DNA from: Tsukamurella sp. M9C
Lineage (GTDB): Bacteria; Actinomycetota; Actinomycetes; Mycobacteriales; Mycobacteriaceae
Direction: 5' to 3'
Assembly (NCBI RefSeq): GCF_020169415.1
Contig: NZ_JAIULG010000034.1
Coordinates: 1 to 51,122 of the forward strand
Length of the DNA stretch: 51,122 bases
In this document: piece by piece, positions 27,083 through 35,017 of the stretch
Numbering within the stretch: the stretch's first letter is position 1
Layout of the letters: every line of letters begins with the position of its first letter
Notes under the pieces: generated by a model
The model's input: the letters and a program-made list of their open reading frames with translations, nothing else
The model's database searches: none
Told to the model about the DNA's origin: nothing
Position numbers and translations under genes: made by a program

Positions 27083-28501
27083 GTGGACAACCGAAGTGAT
27101 CGCGTCTGCGTGATCGGGGCCGGCTACGTCGGAAACGGTGTCGCCGGCGCCCTGAAGCGGGCCGGAGTGCCCTACGACCAGATCGAGGCCACCGACCGGA
27201 TCGGCGGCAACTGGTCGCACGGGGTCTACGACTCGACGCACTTGATCAGCTCGAAGTCGTCGACCCAGTACGTCGAGTTCCCCATGCCCGCCGACTACCC
27301 GACCTTCCCCAGCCGGGCCCAGATGCTGGCCTACTTGCAGTCCTACGTCGATCACTACGGGCTCGCGGAGCACATCGAGTTCAGCACCGAGGTCGTCGAC
27401 GTCCGTCCCGTGGGCGCCAACGGCATGGCGGGCTGGATCGTGCAGCTGGCCTCCGGCGAGGTGCGACGCTACCGCGCCGTGGTCGTGGCGAACGGCCACT
27501 ACTGGGAGCGACACCTGCCGCAGTACCCCGGTGAGTTCACCGGGAAGCAGTTGCACTCGAAGGACTACAAGCGGCCCGCGGACTTCGCTGAGGGTGGAAG
27601 AGTCCTCGTGGTGGGGGCGGGCAACTCCGCCAGCGACATCGCCGTCGAGGCATCGGCGACCTTCGGCTCCGCCGACATCTCGATGCGGCGTGGTTACTGG
27701 TTCATCCCCAAGACGATGTTCGGTGTGCCCGCGTCCGAACTGGACCGGGTATGGATTCCGATGCCGCTGCAGCGCACGGCTTTCAAGGCCATGCTGCGCT
27801 TGAGTTACGGTGACTACGAGCGCTACGGCCTCAAGCGGCCCGACCACAAGCTGTTCACCCGCGACGTCACCGTCAACACCTCGCTGATGTACGCGCTCCA
27901 GCACGGCAAGGTGCGGCCGCGGCCCGAGATCGAACGGTTCGACGGTGCCACGGTGCACTTCACCGACGGCACCTCGGCCGACTACGACACCCTGGTCTGG
28001 GCTACCGGGTTCCGCACGCGATTCCCCATGCTCGACGAGTCGATGTTCGTCTGGGAGAACGGCGATCCGCTGCTGATCGAGCACGTGCTCGCGCCCCGGT
28101 TCGCCAACCTCTACCTGATGGGCCTCGTTGCCCCGCGTTCCGGCGCGGGACGGATCATCTCGCACGGCTCCGCCTTCCTCGCCGAGGCGATCCCGGCGCA
28201 GGCGCACTTCGCAGAGCCGCTCTCCGATGTCGTCGCTCGCTGGATTCCGGCGCGTTCGACGATGCTCGCCGGCTCGGCGGAGATCCTCGGCCGCGTCCGG
28301 CTGTTGCGCCAGGCGATACGACTGCTGGTGGCGAAGTCGGTGCTCCGCCCTCAGACTCCCGGGCTCCGGGCCCCTGCTCCGCGGTCGTCCGCGCCGCAGC
28401 CGTTCACCGCACTCGTCCCGCTCGATCCGACCCCACCGGCCGCCGCGCCCCAGCACGCCGCGCGTGTCGATTCCACACCCAAGGAGAGCATCCTGTCATG
28501 A
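27083..28501 (+). CDS. Flavin-containing monooxygenase (FMO type)
   Basis: A 472-residue class B flavoprotein monooxygenase. It has FAD site IGAGYVGNGVAGAL at residues 10-23, the FMO identifying motif FTGKQLHSKDY, and the NADPH site VVGAGNSASD. LVWATGFR near residue 310 is the usual ATG motif. After about residue 430 comes a Pro/Ala-rich tail of 40 residues with no counterpart in ordinary FMOs. It probably N-, S- or Baeyer-Villiger-oxidises a small organic substrate. AGGAG lies eight bases before the GTG. First gene of a four-gene operon joined by overlapping stops and starts. Confidence 0.9.
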   Translation: MDNRSDRVCVIGAGYVGNGVAGALKRAGVPYDQIEATDRIGGNWSHGVYDSTHLISSKSSTQYVEFPMPADYPTFPSRAQMLAYLQSYVDHYGLAEHIEFSTEVVDVRPVGANGMAGWIVQLASGEVRRYRAVVVANGHYWERHLPQYPGEFTGKQLHSKDYKRPADFAEGGRVLVVGAGNSASDIAVEASATFGSADISMRRGYWFIPKTMFGVPASELDRVWIPMPLQRTAFKAMLRLSYGDYERYGLKRPDHKLFTRDVTVNTSLMYALQHGKVRPRPEIERFDGATVHFTDGTSADYDTLVWATGFRTRFPMLDESMFVWENGDPLLIEHVLAPRFANLYLMGLVAPRSGAGRIISHGSAFLAEAIPAQAHFAEPLSDVVARWIPARSTMLAGSAEILGRVRLLRQAIRLLVAKSVLRPQTPGLRAPAPRSSAPQPFTALVPLDPTPPAAAPQHAARVDSTPKESILS

Positions 28502-29298
28502 GTCTTCCCACTCCCACACCGGATTCCCGGATCGTCGTCACCGGCGCCTCGAGCGGAATCGGTGAGGCGCTCGCCGAGTCCTTCGCCCGCCGCGGGTATT
28601 CCCTGATCCTCGTCGCGCGCCGTGAGGATCGGCTGCGGGCCCTCGCTGAGCGGCTCGCCGGCCGCTACGTGGTGCAGGTCGATGTCGAGCCCTGCGACCT
28701 GGCGGACGCGACCCAACGCGCCGAGCTGATCCGCCGCCTCAGCAACGTGGAGGTCAGCGGGCTCTGCCTGAACGCCGGCTTCGCCACCTACGGCAGCATC
28801 GTCGAGCTGGACGCCGACCGGGAGCGTGAGCAGGTCGAGCTGAACGTGGTAGCCGTCCACGACATCCTCGTCGGCCTCCTGCCCGCCCTGGTCGCCCGCG
28901 GCTCGGGAGTGGTCCTGGTGACGGGCTCGACCGCCGGCAACCAGCCCAGCCCGAACAACGCCACCTACGCGGCAAGCAAGGCCTTCGCGAACGCCCTCTC
29001 CGAATCGCTGCACGGCGAGCTCGCGGGCACCGGCGTCACCTGCACGCTGCTCGCCCCGGGGCCGGTGCGAACGGAGTTCGCCGAGGTCTCGAACCTCGGC
29101 GCCATCGAGCAGCGCCTCCCCGGGGTCGCCTGGGTCACCGCGGAAGTCGCGGCGGAGGCCGCCGTCCGCGGCGCCGGCGCCGGTCGCCGCCGGGTGGTTC
29201 CGGGCGCGACCGCGAAGCTGCAGGACTTCGGCGGCAAGTACGCGCCGCGCACCATCCTCAACCCGATCCTCCGCAAGGCCTACGGGGATCTCCGATGA
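28498..29298 (+). CDS. Short-chain dehydrogenase/reductase
   Basis: A classical SDR of 266 residues. The cofactor motif is VTGASSGIGEA (residues about 14-24), NAG is in CLNAGFATYG, the catalytic Ser is in VTGSTAG and the catalytic pair is YAASK. VARREDR after the second strand suggests preference for NADP(H). It would interconvert an alcohol and the ketone used or made by the neighbouring monooxygenase. ATG overlaps the previous stop as ATGA. Confidence 0.92.
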   Translation: MSLPTPTPDSRIVVTGASSGIGEALAESFARRGYSLILVARREDRLRALAERLAGRYVVQVDVEPCDLADATQRAELIRRLSNVEVSGLCLNAGFATYGSIVELDADREREQVELNVVAVHDILVGLLPALVARGSGVVLVTGSTAGNQPSPNNATYAASKAFANALSESLHGELAGTGVTCTLLAPGPVRTEFAEVSNLGAIEQRLPGVAWVTAEVAAEAAVRGAGAGRRRVVPGATAKLQDFGGKYAPRTILNPILRKAYGDLR

Positions 29299-30059
29299 GG
29301 GGCCGCGGATCGGAGTACGGCCTGCGCGGCAGCGTGCGGCAGGCGCTCGAGCTCGTGCCCCCGCGCGGCATGCTGTACCGGGACGCGCACTACTTCACCG
29401 CGACCGTCGAGGTCGACGTGCCGACGATGCAGTCCTGGCTCCCCGCGGGCGTCCACGCGGTGACCCCGGGGCGCGCGGACGTCTTCACCGCTTGGTTTCC
29501 GGACTGCACCTACGGCTCGGTGTATCACGAGGCCGGAATCTTCGTCCACATCAAGACGATCGGCGGGCGCACCGGTATCCACTGTCCGTGGATGATCCTC
29601 GACGACGACGTCGCCCTCATCCTCGGCCGCGAGCTGCTCGGCTATCCGAAGAAGCTCGGCGAGATCGAGTGGAACCTCGAGGAGCCCTGCATCTCCGCCA
29701 AGGCCGTCCGCCGGGGAACCGAGGTGATCGCCATGAGCGGCCGCCTCGGGGAGCTGATCGAGGACGCACCCCCGATCCTCGGCCGGCCGCACCGCAACGT
29801 GACCGGGACCCTCGGCGTGGCCGTGCCCCGGATCGTCGGATTCACACCGGGCGAGCATCCGATCGAGACCCGCGCGGTGCACCTCGACGAGTTCCGCATC
29901 GCCGGGTCGGATCGCGACCCCATCGACCGGATGGGCCTCGGCGAGGTCGTCGACGCCCGCCTGCATCGGGTGGATCTGTCGGCCGGGATCCCCCCGATCC
30001 CGCTGCGCCCCCTGACCCCTCTGTTCTCCCTGACCCGCCTGCGACCGAGAGTGCTGTGA
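29295..30059 (+). CDS. Acetoacetate-decarboxylase-like protein
   Basis: A 254-residue protein of the ADC fold (PF06314). The key stretch is GRELLGYPKKLGEIEW, with K119 and K120. In clostridial acetoacetate decarboxylase the same Pro-Lys-Lys pair contains the Schiff-base lysine and its neighbour. GIHCPWMILDDDVALILGRE before it is also family-typical. It may decarboxylate a beta-keto acid or use Schiff-base chemistry on another ketone; the second is common for ADC-like proteins, so the reaction is open. ATGA overlap with the dehydrogenase gene. Confidence 0.83.
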   Translation: MRGRGSEYGLRGSVRQALELVPPRGMLYRDAHYFTATVEVDVPTMQSWLPAGVHAVTPGRADVFTAWFPDCTYGSVYHEAGIFVHIKTIGGRTGIHCPWMILDDDVALILGRELLGYPKKLGEIEWNLEEPCISAKAVRRGTEVIAMSGRLGELIEDAPPILGRPHRNVTGTLGVAVPRIVGFTPGEHPIETRAVHLDEFRIAGSDRDPIDRMGLGEVVDARLHRVDLSAGIPPIPLRPLTPLFSLTRLRPRVL

Positions 30060-31291
30060 GCATCATGACCGAATCCCTCCTGTCCGAACCCCTGGTCCTG
30101 CCCTGCGGGCAGATCCTCTCCAACCGCATCGCCAAGGCCGCCATGAGCGAACAGTTGGCCAAGCGCGACGGCACCGCGAGCGACGAGCTCCGCCGCCTGT
30201 ACGCCGTCTGGGCCCGCGGCGGCGCCGGCCTGCTGCTCTCGGGGAACATCATGATCGATCGGGACGCCCTCACCGAGCCCGGCAACGTGATCCTCGACGA
30301 CGCCCGCGGCCTGGAGGCGATCCGCGCCTGGACGGGCGTCACGTCGGGCACCGACGCCAAGATCTGGGCCCAGATCAACCACCCGGGCAAGGTCGCGGTC
30401 TCGCCGTTCGATCGTCGCCCCGTCGCCCCCTCGGCGCGACGCAGCACGGTGCCCGGCTACAACATCCGCAAGCCGCGGGAGCTCTCGTCGAGCGAGGTCG
30501 GCGACATGATCGCCAAGTACGCCCGGACCGCCGAGCTGGCCGTGGCAGGCGGTTTCGACGGAGTGCAGGTGCACGCCGCCCACGGCTACCTGCTTTCGCA
30601 GTTCCTCTCGCCGCTGTCCAACCAGCGCAACGACGAGTGGGGCGGCGACGAGACCCGGCGCATGCGGGCGCTCCTGGAGACCGTCGCGGCGGTGCGCGCC
30701 GCCGTCGGCAACGGCGTCCCCGTCTCGGTCAAGCTGAACTCGACCGACTTCCTGCGCGGTGGTTTCGATTCCGAGCAGGCGCTCGCCGTGGCGCTCACCC
30801 TGGGGGAGGCCGGTATCGACCTGCTCGAGATCAGCGGCGGGGGCTACGAACAGCCCGCCATGACGGGCGTCGCGGCGGGACAGGCCACGGGGGCGGATGG
30901 GCGCGGCTACTTCTTCGACTTCGCGCAGCGGATCCGCGCCGCCTCGACGGTGCCGATCATGCTCACGGGCGGCCTCCGCGACCCCGCCGTCATGGACGAG
31001 ATCCTCGGCGCCGGCGTCGTCGACGTGATCGGCGTGGGACGACCGCTCACCTTCGTCCCGGATTACCCGCGACACCTGCTCGACGGTCACGCCCCCGCGC
31101 TCCCCAAGAGCGCGCCGCGCGTGGGGTATCGGCCCGCGAACGGATACCTCGAGTTGGCCTGGCACAACAACCAGCTGCACAAGATCGCCGCAGGCAAGAC
31201 CCCGCAGCGCCGCCCCGGGATCCGGACGCTCGCCCAGTCGCTGACGCGCATCACGGTCGCCGCCGGCAAGCAGATGTCCATCCCGCGGTAG
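30056..31291 (+). CDS. Old-yellow-enzyme family NADH:flavin oxidoreductase
   Basis: An FMN-dependent TIM-barrel ene-reductase of 411 residues. It shows INHPGKVAV, VQVHAAHGYLLSQFLSP, the RNDEWGG loop and SVKLNSTDF, all hallmarks of the OYE/2,4-dienoyl-CoA reductase family. The C-terminal phosphate site is MLTGGLRDPAVMDEIL. No Fe-S cluster domain follows, so it is the short form. It could reduce the C=C bond of an enone. GTG 30056 overlaps the previous stop; ATG 30065 is also possible. An inverted-repeat terminator follows. Confidence 0.92.
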   Translation: MSIMTESLLSEPLVLPCGQILSNRIAKAAMSEQLAKRDGTASDELRRLYAVWARGGAGLLLSGNIMIDRDALTEPGNVILDDARGLEAIRAWTGVTSGTDAKIWAQINHPGKVAVSPFDRRPVAPSARRSTVPGYNIRKPRELSSSEVGDMIAKYARTAELAVAGGFDGVQVHAAHGYLLSQFLSPLSNQRNDEWGGDETRRMRALLETVAAVRAAVGNGVPVSVKLNSTDFLRGGFDSEQALAVALTLGEAGIDLLEISGGGYEQPAMTGVAAGQATGADGRGYFFDFAQRIRAASTVPIMLTGGLRDPAVMDEILGAGVVDVIGVGRPLTFVPDYPRHLLDGHAPALPKSAPRVGYRPANGYLELAWHNNQLHKIAAGKTPQRRPGIRTLAQSLTRITVAAGKQMSIPR

Positions 31292-31302
31292 CCCGAGAAA
31301 CC

Positions 31303-31343
31303 AGAAACGCCAGGCCGGACGTGTCGTCCGGCCTGGCGTTTCT
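31303..31343. terminator. Bidirectional terminator between the oxidoreductase operon and tRNA-Thr
   Basis: An 18-bp perfect stem (31303-31320 with 31326-31343) closes a GTGTC loop. It is flanked by short T-rich ends on both strands (GTTTCTC one way, GTTTCTGGTTTCTC the other). It lies 12 bases after the reductase stop and 5 bases from the tRNA 3' end. Confidence 0.85.
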
Positions 31344-31347
31344 CGTG

Positions 31348-31420
31348 AGCTGCCTGCGAGAATCGAACTCGCGACCTTTTCATTACGAGTGAAGCGCTCT
31401 ACCGACTGAGCTAAGGCAGC
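31348..31420 (-). tRNA. tRNA-Thr, anticodon CGT
   Basis: A 73-base cloverleaf on the minus strand. Acceptor GCTGCCT pairs with AGGCAGC, D-arm GCTC/GAGC, anticodon loop CTCGTAA, T-arm GCGAG-TTCGATT-CTCGC. CGT reads the threonine codon ACG. The outermost anticodon-stem pair is a C-A mismatch. CCA is not encoded. No other tRNA is adjacent. Confidence 0.94.
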
Positions 31421-31490
31421 GTGGCCCCGCACGGATGCGTGACCGAGGACCAAGTGTACTGACCGCCCCGTCGACCACCAAATGCACCGC

Positions 31491-31994
31491 TCAGCTGGTA
31501 CGTCTCGCCAGTACCTGCTCCCGGAGGATGTCGGCGTGCCCGAGGTGCTGCGCCAGCTCGCGCAGGACGTGGAGGTAGGCCCACCGCAGCGGTAGAGGGC
31601 CGAGACGGTGTCCGGGGAGGACGTCGTCGAGCGCGAGGTCGGCGGTCGCCCTGCGCGATGCGGCGCACACGTCGGCGTAGGTGGCGCGCACCGACGCGAT
31701 GTCGTCGGCGTCGATGAGGATGAACGACTCGTCGGGGGTCTCCGGGATGCCGATCTCTGCGCGCGTCCGGCCCGTGAGTGCGGAGTCGAACCACACCTTT
31801 TCGACGAACGCGCCGTGTTTCACCAGGCCCAGCAAGGTGGTGCGCGACGGCACGAGTGAGGCTCGCGCCTCCTCCTCCTCCGTGAGTCCGTCGAGCGTCG
31901 CGGCGAGCCTGGCGCGGTGCTCGTCGAGGAAGGTCTCGAACTGTTCGCGTATCTGCGCGTCGAGGGTCGTGCGCCCGATGGTCGGCTGCGTCAT
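31491..31994 (-). CDS. DinB-like/DUF664 protein
   Basis: A 167-residue four-helix bundle protein of the DinB/DUF664 superfamily. In actinobacteria this superfamily includes mycothiol-dependent enzymes. Putative metal ligands are H60 in LVKHGAFVEKVWF together with H142, H150 and H153 in LHVLRELAQHLGHADI. The function is not known for this subgroup. The ATG overlaps the stop of the upstream membrane protein gene (ATGA), so the two are coupled. Confidence 0.85.
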   Translation of the reverse strand: MTQPTIGRTTLDAQIREQFETFLDEHRARLAATLDGLTEEEEARASLVPSRTTLLGLVKHGAFVEKVWFDSALTGRTRAEIGIPETPDESFILIDADDIASVRATYADVCAASRRATADLALDDVLPGHRLGPLPLRWAYLHVLRELAQHLGHADILREQVLARRTS

Positions 31995-32344
31995 CGCACC
32001 CGCTCCCGCGGCGACGGTGACCAGGCGTCAGGAGGCGGTGCCAGTGGCGCAGGCGCCACAACTTGCCGGATCCCCCAGACGATGGGGCCGAGTACCGGGA
32101 CCATCCAGGACGCCCTACTCCATGCCCGCTTCCGGCGGGGCGACATCGCGGTGGGCCGGATCGATGCCGTCGCGCTGCGAGCGGAGAGAATCCAGACGGC
32201 CATGGCGATGAGCAGAGCAGGCAGTCCGATGATCAGGAGGAACACCAGGAACATCTCGTCGTTGAGTTCCTTGCACATGGGGACCTCGGGCATCCGCGCG
32301 CATTCGCTCAAACCGGCTTCCGCGAGGATGGGCACCGTCGTCAT
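31991..32344 (-). CDS. Small membrane protein with PLDc_N-like segment
   Basis: A 117-residue protein with one strong membrane helix at about residues 30-53 (EMFLVFLLIIGLPALLIAMAVWIL). A second hydrophobic stretch, SWMVPVLGPIVWGIRQ, resembles the PLDc_N phospholipase-associated membrane motif. The N-terminus has two Cys. It is coupled to the DinB-like gene by ATGA. Function unknown. Confidence 0.6.
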   Translation of the reverse strand: MTTVPILAEAGLSECARMPEVPMCKELNDEMFLVFLLIIGLPALLIAMAVWILSARSATASIRPTAMSPRRKRAWSRASWMVPVLGPIVWGIRQVVAPAPLAPPPDAWSPSPRERVR

Positions 32345-32445
32345 GCCCTGATGCTACTGAGCGCCGGCCCCCTGGCGTCGCGCCGGAGAGTGCCGATGAC
32401 CGGCCTGACGATGTCCGATCTGTCACGTGCGGTCACGATGTCATA

Positions 32446-32480
32446 GGCGCCGGGGCGGACCGTACGCCCGCCCCGGCGCC
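32446..32480 (-). terminator. Hairpin after the siderophore-binding lipoprotein gene
   Basis: GGCGCCGGGGCGG (32446-32458) pairs perfectly with CCGCCCCGGCGCC (32468-32480) across nine bases. It lies six bases beyond the stop of the leftward gene. There is no T-run, as is usual in this group. Confidence 0.7.
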
Positions 32481-32486
32481 GTCGGG

Positions 32487-33479
32487 CTACTTGCCGGAGA
32501 TCCAGGACGGGATCGCGGGCCCGGGCACGTCGAAGGCCTTCGCGATGTCCGCGAGGATGTGGTACGCGCCCTGCACGCTCACGGCGCTCATCCACTCGGC
32601 GTCCTTGACCTCGACGGTCCGCGGCTCGAGCGGCGCCCACAGCGGGTTCTGCCGGTAGGTGTTGAGCGAGTCGACGCCCTTGTCGCCGTTGGTGGTCACG
32701 AAGATCTTCGTGCCGTCGGCCTCGGGGATGCGCTCGGCGCTGATCTCGGTCATGAACTCGTCGATGTTCTGCGATGCGGGCCGCGCGAGGCCGGCGTCCT
32801 GCAGCACGATGCCGGAGAAGGACTTCTTCGCGTAGAGCCGGGTGGGGCCGTCGAGGAAGCGGACCACGGAGATCGTGGTGTCGGGTCCGGACTTGGCCTT
32901 CACCGCGTCACCGACGCGGCGTGCCTGCGCCTCGTACTCGGCGAGGCGCTGGTCGGCGAGGGTCTCCTTGCCGAGGGCCTTGGCCAGCAGCCGGATGTTG
33001 TCCTTCCACGTCGGGCCGGTGGTCTCGCTGAAGACCGTCGGCGCGATGCCGGTGAGCTGCGCGTACTCCTTGGCGTGCCGCACCTTGGCGCTCACGATGA
33101 GGTCGGGCTTGGTGGCGATGATCTTCTCGAGCGACGGCGCGGCCAGCTTGCCCACGCTCTGCGCCTCGGCCCCGTAGTTCGTCGCGGACGCCCCGAGGTA
33201 GTCCGGGAGCTTGCTGCCCAGCGTGTTGTACTCGGTGAACGCGACCACCTTGGTGTCGAGCATCAGCGTCGCGTCGGTGAAGGAGGCGTCCAGCGCGGCG
33301 ACGCGCTGCGGCTGGCTCGGGATGGTCGTGCTGCCCATCGCGTGCTCGACGGTCCGCGGGAATCCGCCGGCGGCCGCGCTGCTGCCGGCCGCCGTGTCCG
33401 ACGGTGCGCCGCTGCCGCACGCCGTGAGCGCGCCGATCGTGAGCGCGGCGAGCGTCACGCGCGCCAGGGAGAGCTTCAT
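32487..33479 (-). CDS. Iron-siderophore ABC transporter substrate-binding lipoprotein
   Basis: A periplasmic binding protein of the FecB/FepB class, 330 residues. The signal peptide ends in the lipobox LTAC with the lipidated Cys at residue 21. The two lobes are linked by a long helix, and PQRVAALDASFTDATLMLD and KPDLIVSAKVRHAKEYAQL are family-typical. It should deliver a ferric siderophore to a permease, but no permease or ATPase gene is next to it. A DtxR/IdeR-like box lies 51-69 bases upstream of the start, so iron repression is likely. Confidence 0.92.
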   Translation of the reverse strand: MKLSLARVTLAALTIGALTACGSGAPSDTAAGSSAAAGGFPRTVEHAMGSTTIPSQPQRVAALDASFTDATLMLDTKVVAFTEYNTLGSKLPDYLGASATNYGAEAQSVGKLAAPSLEKIIATKPDLIVSAKVRHAKEYAQLTGIAPTVFSETTGPTWKDNIRLLAKALGKETLADQRLAEYEAQARRVGDAVKAKSGPDTTISVVRFLDGPTRLYAKKSFSGIVLQDAGLARPASQNIDEFMTEISAERIPEADGTKIFVTTNGDKGVDSLNTYRQNPLWAPLEPRTVEVKDAEWMSAVSVQGAYHILADIAKAFDVPGPAIPSWISGK

Positions 33480-33529
33480 GGGTACGAGGTTTCCTTCCTC
33501 CCCGCGGGCATCGCGAGGATCGCGAGAAG

Positions 33530-33548
33530 GAAGGTTACGCTCGCCTTA
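33530..33548 (-). promoter_or_regulatory. Candidate IdeR/DtxR iron box
   Basis: Reading the plus strand, GAAGGTTACGCTCGCCTTA matches the 19-bp consensus TTAGGTTAGGCTAACCTAA at 13 positions, including the GGTTA and CC cores. It precedes a siderophore-binding lipoprotein gene, the expected kind of target. Confidence 0.6.
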
Positions 33549-33567
33549 GTGCTGGATACAACAGTGA

Positions 33568-33822
33568 TTAGCGCTGGTCAGGGTTTGCAGGTGGCCGTCC
33601 GGGGCCGCGCATCGGCTGCGCCTTCCGCGGCATCCGGCCCGCGTCATCGAGCGCCCGGCGCAGGAGGAACTCGATCTGCGCGTTGACGCTGCGCAGATCG
33701 TCCGCGGCCCATTTCGCGAGCGCCTGATAGACGGCGGGATCGATCCGGAGCGGGACCGCCTTGCGGCCCCGCTCCGGTCGGTCGCCCGCGGCGGGGCGCT
33801 CGGGGGAGTCGGTCGAGCCCAC
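33568..33822 (-). CDS. Arc-like ribbon-helix-helix DNA-binding protein
   Basis: An 84-residue protein. [38 protein letters not shown] (about residues 23-60) gives one beta strand and two helices, the Arc/MetJ-type RHH fold. The tail is Pro/Arg-rich. The GTG start shares its G with the TAG stop of the SPFH gene (TAGTG), so it is co-translated with it. It is a good candidate to bind the palindrome before that gene. Confidence 0.75.
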   Translation of the reverse strand: MGSTDSPERPAAGDRPERGRKAVPLRIDPAVYQALAKWAADDLRSVNAQIEFLLRRALDDAGRMPRKAQPMRGPGRPPANPDQR

Positions 33823-34742
33823 TAGCTGTACAGGCTCCCCGTGTTCACGACGGGCGTGGTGCGGCTGTCGGAACACAGCACCACCAGCAGGTTCGAGACC
33901 ATCGCCGCGCGTCGGTCGTCATCCAGCTCGACGGTGCCGTTGTCCTCGAGCCGGGTGAGCGCGTTCTCGACGATGCCGACGGCGCCCTCGACGATCTTCT
34001 CCCGCGCCGCGAGCAGCGCGGAGGCCTGCTGCCGCTGCAGCATGGCCTGCGCGATCTCCGGCGCGTAGGCCAGCGACGAGATGCGGGCCTCGAGGATCTC
34101 CAGGCCGGCGAGCTCGACGCGGGCGGCGACCTGCTCGGCCAGCTCCGCGGCCACCTGATCGGTGGACCCGCGCAGCGATGTCGCGCCGGCGACCGCGTCG
34201 TCGGCGTCGTACGGGTGACTCGTGGTCACGTGCCGCAGGGCCGATTCCGCCTGCGAGACGATGAACTCCTCGTAGTCCTCCACCGCGAACGTGGCGCGTG
34301 CCGTGTCCGCGACCTGCCACACGATGATCGACGCGATGTTCACCGGGTTGCCGGTCGAGTCGTTGACCTTGAGCTCGGCGGTCTCGAAGTTGTGCACGCG
34401 CACCGAGACCCGCTGCCGCGTGGTCAGCGGCAGCACGAGGCCGAGGCCCTGGGTGCGCACGGTGCCGACGTACCGGCCGAAGAGCTGCACCACCAGGGTG
34501 TGCCCGGGCGCGACCACGACGACCATGCTGATGAGCAGCAGTGCCGCGATGCCGAGCAGCACGCTGACCACGATGAGCGCCGGCGCCTTCGCCGAGATCG
34601 ACAGCACGACGAGGCCGACGGCCCCCGCGATGAGCGCGAGGAAGCCGAAGAACGCGGCCACCGCGGCGCCGGCCCCGGCGTGCCACGCCGCCCGCTCCGT
34701 GATCGCCACCTGGGTGTCCTCGGGTTGAACGATGCCTGTCAT
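33822..34742 (-). CDS. SPFH/band 7 domain protein
   Basis: A 306-residue stomatin-like membrane protein. Two N-terminal hydrophobic helices (about residues 22-75) are followed by the SPFH domain beginning [21 protein letters not shown] and a helical oligomerising region with [34 protein letters not shown]. Such proteins assemble membrane microdomain scaffolds; the role here is unknown. ATG 34742 has AGGAGG upstream, while the GTG just before it is too close to that site. It is followed without a gap by an RHH gene. Confidence 0.9.
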   Translation of the reverse strand: MTGIVQPEDTQVAITERAAWHAGAGAAVAAFFGFLALIAGAVGLVVLSISAKAPALIVVSVLLGIAALLLISMVVVVAPGHTLVVQLFGRYVGTVRTQGLGLVLPLTTRQRVSVRVHNFETAELKVNDSTGNPVNIASIIVWQVADTARATFAVEDYEEFIVSQAESALRHVTTSHPYDADDAVAGATSLRGSTDQVAAELAEQVAARVELAGLEILEARISSLAYAPEIAQAMLQRQQASALLAAREKIVEGAVGIVENALTRLEDNGTVELDDDRRAAMVSNLLVVLCSDSRTTPVVNTGSLYS

Positions 34743-34756
34743 CACCCCTCCTTATT

Positions 34757-34784
34757 CTGATATCACTTAAGTAAGTGATATCAG
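34757..34784. promoter_or_regulatory. Perfect 28-bp palindrome before the SPFH/RHH genes
   Basis: Two 13-base arms (CTGATATCACTTA and TAAGTGATATCAG) are separated by AG. The site is AT-rich in a very GC-rich genome and lies 15 bases upstream of the SPFH ATG, close to the AGGAGG. On size and symmetry it is an operator for a dimer pair, most simply the RHH protein coded downstream. Confidence 0.7.
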
Positions 34785-34869
34785 TTTTTCGTTCGCGACG
34801 TCAAGGACGCGTCAGGGTCCCGTCAACGACTCTTCCCGCCGGACGAGGTCGGCAATAGCGTTCCGAGCC

Positions 34870-34971
34870 ATGACCTTCCTGCTGATCGTGACGGGCGTGC
34901 TGCTGCTCCTGCGCCTGGTCAACGAGCTGTACTACCGCCGCGTCGATCGTCTTCCGATCGAATCGCGCTGA
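34870..34971 (+). CDS. Small single-helix membrane peptide, 33 aa
   Basis: ATG 34870 opens a 33-residue frame with one hydrophobic helix (FLLIVTGVLLLLRL) followed by a basic end (YYRRVDRLPIESR), the look of a real membrane microprotein. TAGCGT lies eight bases upstream, as in near-leaderless genes. There is no homology evidence. Confidence 0.42.
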   Translation: MTFLLIVTGVLLLLRLVNELYYRRVDRLPIESR

Positions 34972-34986
34972 ACCGAAGGCTTGACC

Positions 34987-35000
34987 TCAACCGGGGTTGA
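34987..35000. promoter_or_regulatory. Palindrome in the promoter of the SnoaL-like gene
   Basis: TCAACC-GG-GGTTGA directly follows a TTGACC hexamer (34981-34986) and precedes TAAGCG. TTGACCTCAAC with a dyad between the promoter elements resembles MerR/SoxR-type promoters, though the spacer here is short (14 bases if these hexamers are used). Confidence 0.45.
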
Positions 35001-35017
35001 TAAGCGAGCCTGGAGGC

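Noticed and set aside
26975-28456. Minus-strand frame of 493 codons opposite the flavin monooxygenase
   Set aside because: It is antisense to a gene with clear FAD and NADPH motifs and would cover the operator array.
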